DNA from: Oscillospiraceae bacterium | Lineage (GTDB): Bacteria > Bacillota > Clostridia > Oscillospirales > UBA929 | Direction: 5' to 3' | DNA length: 13,666 nt | NCBI GenBank assembly: GCA_031271525.1 | Contig: JAISVO010000003.1 | Location: 1 to 13,666 of the forward strand | Shown: in pieces, positions 6,876 to 13,021 of the stretch | Position numbering within the stretch: position 1 is the stretch's first letter | Layout of the letters: each line of letters opens with the position of its first letter | Made by a program: the position numbers and the translations under genes | The notes under the pieces: generated by a model | Seen by the model: the letters and a program-made list of their open reading frames with translations, nothing else | Told to the model about the DNA's origin: nothing | Database searches by the model: none

Positions 6876-6945
6876 TTTTGAATGCGCGTCTGCTGGAAAT
6901 TTCACAACCGGGATACAGCTCTTTGGACGACAACCGCTTGGCCAT
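6751..6945 (-). CDS. Small leader ORF (64 aa) upstream of the ABC exporter
   Basis: I do not recognise this protein. It starts MAKRLSSKELYPGCEISSRR, has a hydrophobic segment at about residues 24-42 (including AIWVSCALLTVLTAIF), and ends with a basic, proline-rich tail. The ATG at 6945 is preceded by AAGGAGGTGAG, one of the strongest Shine-Dalgarno sequences in the window, so translation is likely. A promoter sits about 50 bases upstream and a strong terminator about 20 bases downstream. The layout recalls leader peptides of ribosome-mediated attenuation such as BmrB before bmrCD in B. subtilis. It could instead be a genuine small membrane protein. Codons for residues 24-26 and 52-55 carry the pairing segments of the proposed attenuator. 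Confidence 0.6.
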   Translation of the reverse strand: MAKRLSSKELYPGCEISSRRAFKNTAIWVSCALLTVLTAIFGHKQGIYTHLRRMECLPPRSRPA

Positions 6946-6993
6946 GCCTCTCACCTCCTTGCAGGTAATGGGATAGAATCCACGAACAAGTAC

Positions 6994-7022
6994 AGCATAC
7001 CACAGGAACCGGAGAGCGTCAA
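6994..7022 (-). promoter_or_regulatory. Promoter of the leader ORF and ABC exporter
   Basis: On the minus strand TTGACG (7017-7022), 17 bases, TATGCT (6994-6999). Transcription would start near 6987, about 42 bases before the leader ATG. It lies after the end of the cobA operon, so the exporter has its own start. Confidence 0.65.
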
Positions 7023-7152
7023 CCCGAAGTTTTGCCGAAGGATCGTTGAAATTCCCCGGATAAGCAATACCCGGAGGATCAAGGCGGCTTCCTTGGGCGT
7101 ATGGGCGTCGCCGCCGATTTCTATTACGGACTTTCGATAATGTAAGGAGTTC
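7023..7152 (-). other. Intergenic stretch after cobA with an open, coding-like frame
   Basis: About 130 bases between the cobA stop and the leader promoter. One minus-strand frame stays open from within cobA through this stretch and reads VIEIGGDAHTPKEAALILRV, then LLIRGISTILRQNF. Third positions are rich in G and C here, as in real genes of the window. No ATG, GTG or TTG with a ribosome site starts it after the cobA stop. It may be a gene remnant, a gene with an unusual start, or chance. No convincing cobA terminator was seen; a GGCGGC/GCCGCC pair with a 21-base loop is too open. Confidence 0.2.
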
Positions 7153-7680
7153 CTAAAACTCGATCCCCTCCCGCGCCGGCACCCCACGGTCAAACGGGTG
7201 CTTGCGCTTGACGAACTCGGTTACATAGTCGGCAGCTTCGAAAAAACTCTCCGGGGCATCTCGACCGGTCAAAACCAGCTCCCAATACGGCGGTTTGCCG
7301 CGGATCAACCGGTCGGCGGCGTCCCGGTCCAGCGCGCCGGTCCTGTAAGCGGCGCAGATTTCGTCCAGCACCAAGACCCCAACCGGTTCGGTACGGATAA
7401 GCTTTTCGGCTTCTGTCAGGATGCCGCTGTGCTGCCGGAGCATCTCGGCCCGGTCTTCCCCTTTCGCGGTCCGGAAAAAACCAAGGTCCCGGGACAGCCT
7501 CAATACCGTCACGCCGGGCAGGTTTTCCAGTGCGGTCAATTCTCCGGTGTCCCGCCCCTTACAGAACTGCGCCAGCACACAGCGCATCCCCCGCCCGTGG
7601 GCGCGGAGCAAGAGCCCCAGCGCGGCGGTCGTCTTCCCCTTGCCGTCCCCTGTGTACAGATGAATCAACCCTGCCGCCAT
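7153..7680 (-). CDS. cobA: Corrinoid (cob(I)alamin) adenosyltransferase
   Basis: Transfers the adenosyl group of ATP to the cobalt of reduced corrinoids, giving adenosylcobalamin or its precursors (CobA/CobO/BtuR family). The 175 residues carry the P-loop GDGKGKTT (11-18), the family motif LAQFCKG (36-42), a Walker-B-like VLVLDEI with Asp106-Glu107, a TGRDAP motif, and the typical C-terminus KHPFDRGVPAREGIEF. The ATG at 7680 follows AGGGGGA, just after the TAG stop of rarA with a nine-base gap, so it is the third gene of glyA-rarA-cobA. No cobalamin riboswitch is visible; the short gap leaves no room. The operon therefore seems not to be controlled by cobalamin at this point. Confidence 0.93.
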   Translation of the reverse strand: MAAGLIHLYTGDGKGKTTAALGLLLRAHGRGMRCVLAQFCKGRDTGELTALENLPGVTVLRLSRDLGFFRTAKGEDRAEMLRQHSGILTEAEKLIRTEPVGVLVLDEICAAYRTGALDRDAADRLIRGKPPYWELVLTGRDAPESFFEAADYVTEFVKRKHPFDRGVPAREGIEF

Positions 7681-7689
7681 ATCGTCCCC

Positions 7690-8964
7690 CTATTGCCCCG
7701 ACTTCACCCGGTCCCAATACGCTTTCGCCGCTTGCTCCGATTTGTTGTCGCCGTATTCGTAGTATACGGCATCCTTAATCGCGTCGGGGAGGTATTGCTG
7801 CGCCTGCCAGTGGTTCGGCGCGTCGTGCGTATAGACATACCCGCCGCCGTGCCCCAGCTTCCCCGCCCCCGCATAATGGCTGTCCTTTAAGTGGCTCGGG
7901 ATGTCGCCGCTCCGCCCCGCCTGTATGTCGGCGAGCGCCGCCCCCGCCCCGCCGGAAGCGCTGTTGGACTTCGGCGCGGTAGCGCAGAGCACGACCGCGT
8001 GAGAAAGCGGCATGATCGCTTCGGGCAGTCCCAGCTGGAGCGCCGTATCGACGCATGCCTTGGCGACAACCGCCGCTTGCGAGTAGGCGAGGCCGACATC
8101 CTCGTTGGCGGTCACCAGCAGGCGGCGGCACGCCGAGATTAGATCCCCGGCGTCTAGGAGCCTTGCGAGGTAGTGGAGCGCCGCGTTGGGGTCGGAGCCC
8201 CGGATCGACTTCTGGAAAGCGCTCAGGATGTCGTAATGACTGTCGCCGTCGCGGTCATAGCGCATCGCGCTCCGCTGGCTTACCAGTACCGCGTCGCCGA
8301 TCGTCAATGTGACTGTCTTCCCGTCGCCGATCGGCGCCGCCGCCGCCAGCAGTTCCACCGCGCTGACGGCTTTCCGCACGTCGCCGCCGCAGGAGGCGCA
8401 GATCCGATCCAGCACCTCGTCGGGACAGTGAATCGTCACCCCCATCTCCTCGGCGAGCAGCGCGACCGCTCGCAGGGCCGCCGGGCGGCACTCCTCCGGC
8501 GTCACCGGCTTGAACTCAAAGACGGTGGCGCGGCTTAGGATCGCATTAAAGACGGTGAAGTACGGGTTCTCGGTGGTGGAGGCGATCAGGGTGATCTGCC
8601 CGTTCTCCATGAACTCCAGCAAGCTCTGCTGCTGTTTTTTGTTGAAGTATTGAATTTCGTCGAGGTAGAGGAGCGCTCCGTCCGGCGCGAGCATGGTGTC
8701 GAGGCTGTCCACAATCTGCCGGATGTCGGCGATCGACGCGTTGGTGGCGTTGAGCTTATACAGGGTGCGTTCGGTCTTCGCCGCGGCGATCCGCGCGACG
8801 GTGGTCTTCCCGGTGCCGGACGGCCCGTAGAAGATCATGTTGGGGATGATCCCCTTTTCGATGACCCGCCGCAGCAGCCCATCCCGCCCGATGATATGGC
8901 TCTGCCCCGCAACGTCGTCCAGCGCTGCGGGGCGTATCCGATCGGGAAGGGGATTCTTAACCAT
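7690..8964 (-). CDS. rarA: Replication-associated recombination protein A (AAA+ ATPase, RarA/MgsA)
   Basis: A clamp-loader-related AAA+ ATPase acting at stalled replication forks with SSB. The 424 residues show the N-terminal PLPDRIRPAALDDVAGQ box, Walker A GPSGTGKT (47-54), Walker B LLYLDEI (98-104), a sensor-1 region STTENP (129-134), and a GGDVRKA sensor-2/arginine region. The C-terminal tetramerisation domain contains HYDILSAFQKSIRGSDPNAA, LISACRRL and GHGGGYVYTHDAPNHW-type segments found in the family. The loop after Walker B reads QYFNKKQQQSLL where HRFNK.QQD is usual. Its ATG overlaps the glyA stop by eight bases (ATGGTTAA), which suggests translational coupling. Confidence 0.94.
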   Translation of the reverse strand: MVKNPLPDRIRPAALDDVAGQSHIIGRDGLLRRVIEKGIIPNMIFYGPSGTGKTTVARIAAAKTERTLYKLNATNASIADIRQIVDSLDTMLAPDGALLYLDEIQYFNKKQQQSLLEFMENGQITLIASTTENPYFTVFNAILSRATVFEFKPVTPEECRPAALRAVALLAEEMGVTIHCPDEVLDRICASCGGDVRKAVSAVELLAAAAPIGDGKTVTLTIGDAVLVSQRSAMRYDRDGDSHYDILSAFQKSIRGSDPNAALHYLARLLDAGDLISACRRLLVTANEDVGLAYSQAAVVAKACVDTALQLGLPEAIMPLSHAVVLCATAPKSNSASGGAGAALADIQAGRSGDIPSHLKDSHYAGAGKLGHGGGYVYTHDAPNHWQAQQYLPDAIKDAVYYEYGDNKSEQAAKAYWDRVKSGQ

Positions 8965-10210
8965 AGAGGGGGTATCTTTCGCACAGCCGCGTGACCTCGC
9001 TCCGGATATAGTCCGCCTTTTCGTCGTACTTCGCGGCGGTGAGGTAGATCAGTTCGGCGAGCGACTCCATATCGTTTTCCTTCAAGCCCCGCGAGGTGAC
9101 CGCCGGGGTGCCGATCCGGACCCCCGAGGTGTAGTACGGCTTCTGCGGGTCGTTTGGGATGGCGTTTTTGTTGACCGTAATCCCGACGGTGTCCAGCTGC
9201 TTTTCCAGCTTGCGCCCGGTGATGTCCAGCTTCCGCAGGTCGAGCAGGATCAGGTGGTTGTCGGTGCCGCCGCTGACGAGGTCGAAGCCGCGCTTGAGCA
9301 ACCCGTCCGCAAGCGCCTTGGCGTTGCTGACCACCTGCCGCTGATAGGCTTTGAACTCGGGCTTCAGCGCTTCGCCGAACGCGACCGCCTTCGCCGCGAT
9401 GATATGCATCAGCGGACCCCCTTGGATTCCCGGAAAGACCGCCTTGTCAATCGCCTTCGCGTTCTCCTCGCCGTTGCATAGGATCAGCCCTCCCCGGGGT
9501 CCGCGCAATGTCTTGTGGGTGGTGGAGGTCACCACGTCGGCAAGCCCCACCGGCGTCGGGTGGAGCCCCGCCGCGACCAACCCCGCGATATGCGCCATAT
9601 CCACCATCAGCACGGCGCCGATTTCCTTCGAGATTGACGCGAACGCCCCGAAGTCAATCACCCGGGCGTATGCCGACGCGCCCGCGATGATCATTTTGGG
9701 GTTGTGCTCCTTCGCGAGTCTGCGGACTTCGTCGTAGTCGATCCGCTCGTCCGCTCCCAACCCGTACGGAACGATGTTGTAGTACAGCCCCGAGATATTG
9801 ACCGGGCTTCCGTGGGTCAGATGACCGCCGTGGGCGAGGCTCATGCCGAGCACGGTGTCCCCCGGTTTCAGGTAGGCGAGATAGACTGCGGCGTTTGCCT
9901 GCGCCCCCGAATGGGGCTGGACATTGGCGTGTTCCGCACCGAACAGCGCGGTGGCGCGGTCGCGGGCGAGATTTTCGGCGATGTCCACCTTCTCGCAACC
10001 GCCGTAATACCGTTTTCCGGGGTATCCTTCCGCATACTTATTGGTCAGCACCGAGCCCATCGCGGCGATGACGGCTTCCGACGGCGCGTTCTCCGACGCG
10101 ATCAGCTCCAGCCCGTTCCGCTCGCGCTCGTACTCGGCAAACAGCACGGCGCCGATCTCCGGGTCGCCGGCTTTGACAAAGTCCATGATTTGTGTTAGCA
10201 TGGTAGACAT
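8957..10210 (-). CDS. glyA: Serine hydroxymethyltransferase
   Basis: A PLP enzyme that converts serine and tetrahydrofolate to glycine and methylene-tetrahydrofolate, the main source of one-carbon units. It has 417 residues, the normal length. Conserved motifs are ELIASEN (35-41), the YAEGYPGKRYYGGCE segment (59-73), SGAQANAAVY, VDMAHIAGLVAAG, and STTHKTLRGPRGG with the PLP lysine Lys233. Two ATGs compete: 10210 and 10201. GGGGAGAG lies about six bases before the first and AGAAGG about nine before the second, so the mature start could be either MSTML or ML. It is the first gene of a minus-strand operon with rarA and cobA and is divergent from nth across only 50 bases. Confidence 0.96.
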   Translation of the reverse strand: MSTMLTQIMDFVKAGDPEIGAVLFAEYERERNGLELIASENAPSEAVIAAMGSVLTNKYAEGYPGKRYYGGCEKVDIAENLARDRATALFGAEHANVQPHSGAQANAAVYLAYLKPGDTVLGMSLAHGGHLTHGSPVNISGLYYNIVPYGLGADERIDYDEVRRLAKEHNPKMIIAGASAYARVIDFGAFASISKEIGAVLMVDMAHIAGLVAAGLHPTPVGLADVVTSTTHKTLRGPRGGLILCNGEENAKAIDKAVFPGIQGGPLMHIIAAKAVAFGEALKPEFKAYQRQVVSNAKALADGLLKRGFDLVSGGTDNHLILLDLRKLDITGRKLEKQLDTVGITVNKNAIPNDPQKPYYTSGVRIGTPAVTSRGLKENDMESLAELIYLTAAKYDEKADYIRSEVTRLCERYPLYG

Positions 10211-10236
10211 CCTTCTCTCCCCAAAAGCTTTTCATT

Positions 10237-10266
10237 ATCATACCATACAGGAGCATAGCTATGCAA
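10237..10266 (-). promoter_or_regulatory. Promoter of glyA-rarA-cobA, overlapping the nth start codon
   Basis: On the minus strand TTGCAT (10261-10266), 18 bases, TATGAT (10237-10242); an overlapping alternative -10 is GATAAT (10234-10239). The -35 falls on the first codons of nth. For nth itself the best -10 candidates (TATCAT at 10236-10241, TACCAT at 10241-10246) have no good -35, so its promoter is unclear. Confidence 0.45.
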
Positions 10267-10869
10267 GAGTTGATTGCGGCGCTGAAAGAGATGTACCCCG
10301 TTGCCGCCTGCACGTTACAGTACGATACCGACTATCAGCTGCTCTTCAATACCCGCCTCGCGGCGCAGTGCACCGACGCGCGGGTCAACATCGTCAAGGA
10401 AGTGCTGTACGCGCGGTACCCGGCGCTTGCCGACATCGCGGAAGCCGACGTCGCCGAGATGGAGGAGATCGTAAAACCCTGCGGATTCTACCACCATAAG
10501 GCGAGGGACCTGATCGGGGGCGCGCGGATGCTGTTGGACGAGTTCGGCGGGAAGGTGCCGGGGTCGATGGAAGAGCTGTTAAGGCTCCCCGGGGTCGGGC
10601 GGAAGACGGCGAATCTGGTGCTCGGCGAGCTGTTCGGGCAGCCCGCCGTCGTGACTGATACCCATTGCATCCGGCTCGCAAACCGCTTGGGATTGTGCGC
10701 GACGGAGGACCCCGTGAAGGTGGAGAACGCTTTGCGGGAGATCATCCCCCCGGAGGAACAGCTGATGTTCTGCCACCGGCTGGTGGCGCACGGACGGGCC
10801 GTCTGCCGCGCCCGGAAGCCGGACTGCGGCCGGTGCGGTCTCTTAACGTACTGTCCGTTCGGGGGGTGA
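10261..10869 (+). CDS. nth: Endonuclease III (DNA glycosylase/AP lyase)
   Basis: Removes oxidised pyrimidines and nicks abasic sites in base excision repair. At 202 residues it has the family length. The AQCTDARVN motif (35-43) is present. The helix-hairpin-helix LPGVGRKTAN (109-118) carries catalytic Lys115, and the catalytic aspartate is Asp133 in TDTH. The [4Fe-4S] cluster cysteines are complete: Cys182, Cys189, Cys192 and Cys198 (C-X6-C-X2-C-X5-C). AGGAG (10249-10253) is seven bases before the ATG. It is the first gene of a plus-strand group; the transporter gene starts four bases after its stop, and its SD overlaps the nth stop. Confidence 0.95.
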   Translation: MQELIAALKEMYPVAACTLQYDTDYQLLFNTRLAAQCTDARVNIVKEVLYARYPALADIAEADVAEMEEIVKPCGFYHHKARDLIGGARMLLDEFGGKVPGSMEELLRLPGVGRKTANLVLGELFGQPAVVTDTHCIRLANRLGLCATEDPVKVENALREIIPPEEQLMFCHRLVAHGRAVCRARKPDCGRCGLLTYCPFGG

Positions 10870-10873
10870 TCCA

Positions 10874-11821
10874 TTGCTGGAAAATATGATGCCGGTGGCG
10901 TACCGGGTCGCGGTTCTCTTCCTCGTGATGGGGGCGGGGTTTTTGGCGGCGAAAGCGCGCTGGCTGAACGCCGACGGCGCGAAGCAGATGACCAGCATCG
11001 TCTTCTACCTCGCGACCCCCTGCGTCATCATAAACTCGTTTTTGAGCGTTGACGTCTCCCCCGAGCTGATGGGAAACATCCTCAAGACGGCCGGGTTTGC
11101 GTTTATCCTCCACCTGTTCGCGATTTTATTGTCCCGAATCGCGATCCGGAAGGAGTCCCGCGAACGCCTCGCGATTTACCGGATGTGCGTCACCTTCTCC
11201 AATTGCGGCTATATGGGGGTCCCGCTCGCCTCGGGTATTTTGGGGGAGGAGAGCGTGGTGTACGTCTCGGTCTATATCGCGGTCTTTAACCTCTTCGTCT
11301 GGACCTATGGCATTTCCCTCTACCGCCCGGGGGAGAAGCTGACCGTAAAGAACATGCTGCTCAACCCCGGGGTGCTGTCGTTAGGAACCGGGCTGCTGCT
11401 GGCGGGACTGTTCGCCCTGAACCCGCAATGGTCGTTCCCGCCCCTCCTCGGCGAGCCGATGGAGCTTCTGGCGTCGCTGAACTCGCCGCTTGCGATGATC
11501 GTCCTCGGATATCACCTTAGCGTGTCGCCCCTCCGCCCCCGCGCCGGCGAGGGGAAGCTGTGGCTGGCGCTCGCGCTGAAACTGCTGGCAGTCCCCGCCG
11601 CCGCGCTGGGGGTGTCCGTACTGTTGGGGCTGCGCGGGATGTGGCTCTCCGCCGCGCTGGTGCTCACAACAACCCCCTGCGCCACCAACGTCGTGCTGTT
11701 CGCCGCGCGGTTCGAGGGCGACGCGCCCCACGCCGCCAAGGTTGTGTCGCTCTGTACCCTGCTGTCGCTTGTGACCATCCCCTTTTTCCTCGGGCTTTCG
11801 ATGGCGGTGAACCCCTTATGA
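10874..11821 (+). CDS. AEC (auxin efflux carrier) family transporter
   Basis: A secondary transporter of the PIN-like/AEC family (PF03547). Bacterial members have been tied to malate, malonate or other organic acids, but the substrate here is not readable. The 315 residues have around ten hydrophobic segments in two halves joined by a basic loop (RIAIRKESRERLAIYRM). The family-type segment FSNCGYMGVPLASG lies just after it, at about residues 111-124, and TTPCATNVVLFAARF lies in the second half. I chose TTG at 10874 as the start: GGGGGGTGAT lies about seven bases before it, while ATG at 10886 or 10889 would be too far from that site. The TGA stop overlaps the rlmH start, so it is probably co-translated with nth and rlmH, although no functional link is evident. 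Confidence 0.85.
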   Translation: MLENMMPVAYRVAVLFLVMGAGFLAAKARWLNADGAKQMTSIVFYLATPCVIINSFLSVDVSPELMGNILKTAGFAFILHLFAILLSRIAIRKESRERLAIYRMCVTFSNCGYMGVPLASGILGEESVVYVSVYIAVFNLFVWTYGISLYRPGEKLTVKNMLLNPGVLSLGTGLLLAGLFALNPQWSFPPLLGEPMELLASLNSPLAMIVLGYHLSVSPLRPRAGEGKLWLALALKLLAVPAAALGVSVLLGLRGMWLSAALVLTTTPCATNVVLFAARFEGDAPHAAKVVSLCTLLSLVTIPFFLGLSMAVNPL

Positions 11822-12237
11822 TGCGGATCGCCGTCTCTGCCGCCGGGCGGCTCCGGGAGCCGTACTGGAAGGCTGCGTGCGACGAGTATTGCAAGCGGCT
11901 CGGCGCGTTCTGCAAGCTGAGCGTCGCCGAAGTCGGGGACGGCGAGGTCCCCAAGGTACCGGAGGGGTTTTACCCCGTCGCGCTCTGCTCCGAAGGGGAG
12001 GAGTTTACGTCCGAGCAGCTTGCCGACGCCTTCCGGCGGTGGCAGAACGGCGTCGCGTCGCGGGTCTGTTTCCTGATCGGCGGCTCGGACGGTCTTCCGG
12101 AGCGGGTTAAGCGGGACGCGGGGCTGCGGCTGTCGCTGTCCCGCCTGACATGGCCTCACCACATGGTCCGCGCTATGCTTCTGGAGCAGATATACCGGTC
12201 GTTCAGCATTTTGAGCGGGGGGAAATATCATAAGTAA
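11818..12237 (+). CDS. rlmH: 23S rRNA (pseudouridine1915-N3)-methyltransferase, short form
   Basis: A SPOUT-class enzyme that methylates pseudouridine 1915 of 23S rRNA in assembled 70S ribosomes. The N-terminal MRIAVSAAGRLREPYWKAAC and C-terminal PHHMVRAMLLEQIYRSFSIL with the final YHK match the family, as does the AdoMet-binding loop IGGSDG (87-92). It has 139 residues from ATG 11818 (138 from ATG 11821), against 155-159 in most homologues. The missing residues are in the middle, after EVGDGEVPKVPEG, where homologues have a charged helix. The frame stays open upstream to 11560 but that part lies inside the transporter gene and is not family-like. ATGATG overlaps the transporter TGA. Confidence 0.93.
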   Translation: MMRIAVSAAGRLREPYWKAACDEYCKRLGAFCKLSVAEVGDGEVPKVPEGFYPVALCSEGEEFTSEQLADAFRRWQNGVASRVCFLIGGSDGLPERVKRDAGLRLSLSRLTWPHHMVRAMLLEQIYRSFSILSGGKYHK

Positions 12238-12290
12238 TGGCAACGGTCACAGGGGCTGCCGCGCGCAATCCGCTTGCAGAAAACCTCCCG
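12238..12290. other. Short convergent intergenic gap, rlmH and the Rrf2 gene
   Basis: The two convergent genes end 53 bases apart. I see no strong hairpin with a T tract; GCAA/TTGC near 12268-12280 is only a four-pair stem. Base composition changes here from GC-rich to nearly balanced. Confidence 0.4.
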
Positions 12291-12728
12291 CTACACGATA
12301 TAATGATCCGCGCCTTGCGTTTGATATTGTTCCAACATATCTTGGACGGTGACGTTGTCAAGATAATTTGTAATGACCGTATAAAAATCATCCCACATCG
12401 GTAACGTCTTGCACGAAGCAGACCGTTCACATCGGTTGACTTCATCCTCAAGGCAGGCGACAGGCGAGAGATTGCCTTCGGTAATCCTGAGTATCTGCCC
12501 CACCGTAATCTGAGACGGCGACTTCGCCAGCATATACCCGCCCTGCTTGCCGCGGTTTGTTTTCAGCACATCTGACGTGTTTAGCAGAGTTACGATCTGT
12601 TCCAAATACTGCTTGGATATATTTTGACGTATGGCAATTTCCTTGAGAGATACGAACCCCGACTCTTTATGCTCGGCTAAATCAAGCAGCATTCGCAGCG
12701 CATATCTGCCTTTTGTCGATACTTTCAT
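12291..12728 (-). CDS. Rrf2-family transcriptional regulator with three cysteines (IscR/CymR-like)
   Basis: A DNA-binding regulator. The 145 residues begin MKVSTKGRYALRMLLDLAEH, diagnostic of Rrf2 proteins, followed by a winged helix-turn-helix (about 27-68, SLKEIAIRQNISKQYLEQIV then RGKQGGYMLA). Glu43 sits at the position that in E. coli IscR tunes DNA-site choice. Cys92, Cys100 and Cys106 (C-X7-C-X5-C) match the region where IscR and NsrR bind an iron-sulfur cluster, although IscR spacing is X5-X5. Bacillus CymR lacks this triad, so an Fe-S or redox sensor is likely. It is divergent from cysK, and both promoters share an operator. GAGAGG before the ATG is a moderate ribosome site. GC is lower than in genes to the left. 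Confidence 0.9.
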   Translation of the reverse strand: MKVSTKGRYALRMLLDLAEHKESGFVSLKEIAIRQNISKQYLEQIVTLLNTSDVLKTNRGKQGGYMLAKSPSQITVGQILRITEGNLSPVACLEDEVNRCERSASCKTLPMWDDFYTVITNYLDNVTVQDMLEQYQTQGADHYIV

Positions 12729-12771
12729 TTTTTATATCGCCTCTCACTTTTTTGTCTGCAAACAGTCAACA

Positions 12772-12802
12772 TATAAAACATATATATTTAGTATGTATTA
12801 TA
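12772..12802. promoter_or_regulatory. Operator at the Rrf2 gene promoter
   Basis: Read on the minus strand, TATAATACATAC, seven bases, then ATATGTTTTATA. The arms match as an inverted repeat at 10 of 12 positions. Its first arm includes the -10 box, so binding would block transcription. The same layout at cysK is perfect, which supports autoregulation with a slightly weaker site. Confidence 0.75.
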
Positions 12803-12825
12803 CCGTGCCGCTCGTTTTTTGTCAA
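12797..12825 (-). promoter_or_regulatory. Promoter of the Rrf2 regulator
   Basis: On the minus strand a consensus TTGACA (12820-12825), 17 bases, and a consensus TATAAT (12797-12802). The start codon is about 70 bases downstream. Confidence 0.85.
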
Positions 12826-12833
12826 GTCTGTCT

Positions 12834-12936
12834 GAAAAATTTCGAGAAAGTCTTTGTTCAGGTGTCAGTGATGGGTGACACATTGTCCGAAACCGCATAT
12901 GGGGATGACAGCCGCCACTCATAAATGAAAAATTTC
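12834..12936. repeat. Repeated GAAAAATTTC and a GTGTCA/TGACAC hairpin between the divergent promoters
   Basis: GAAAAATTTC occurs at 12834-12843 and 12927-12936, each just upstream of one promoter's -35 box, like A/T-rich UP elements. Between them GTGTCA (12862-12867) and TGACAC (12876-12881) form an inverted repeat with an eight-base centre. No gene is visible between the two promoters. Confidence 0.4.
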
Positions 12937-12945
12937 AAAAAAGAC

Positions 12946-12973
12946 TTGACAAGCGGAAAAATCCCTGTATAAT
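12946..12973 (+). promoter_or_regulatory. Promoter of cysK
   Basis: Consensus TTGACA (12946-12951), 16 bases, consensus TATAAT (12968-12973). Both boxes are perfect, so the unrepressed promoter should be strong. Confidence 0.88.
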
Positions 12974-12998
12974 ACATACTATGCAGGTATGTATTATA
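12968..12998. promoter_or_regulatory. Operator at the cysK promoter
   Basis: TATAATACATAC (12968-12979) and GTATGTATTATA (12987-12998) are perfect reverse complements separated by TATGCAG. The repeat begins with the -10 box and covers the expected transcription start. The near-identical site at the Rrf2 promoter makes the Rrf2 protein the obvious ligand. Confidence 0.82.
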
Positions 12999-13021
12999 GG
13001 TTATATGGAAAGGGTGCGGAC

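Noticed and set aside
6946..6954. GTG start at 6954 for the leader ORF
   Set aside because: It lies inside the Shine-Dalgarno sequence itself; ATG at 6945 has proper spacing.
7198..7890. 230-codon plus-strand open frame opposite cobA and rarA
   Set aside because: No plausible protein features, and it runs across the boundary of two well-supported minus-strand genes.
8837..9481. 214-codon plus-strand open frame opposite rarA and glyA
   Set aside because: Antisense shadow of conserved coding sequence; no ribosome site or domain.
10211..10260. Glycine or folate riboswitch before glyA
   Set aside because: Only 50 bases separate glyA from nth, too short for either aptamer, and no conserved core was visible.
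11560..11817. Upstream extension of the rlmH frame
   Set aside because: The extra residues lie inside the AEC transporter gene in another frame and do not match RlmH; the family start MRIAV coincides with ATG at 11818/11821.
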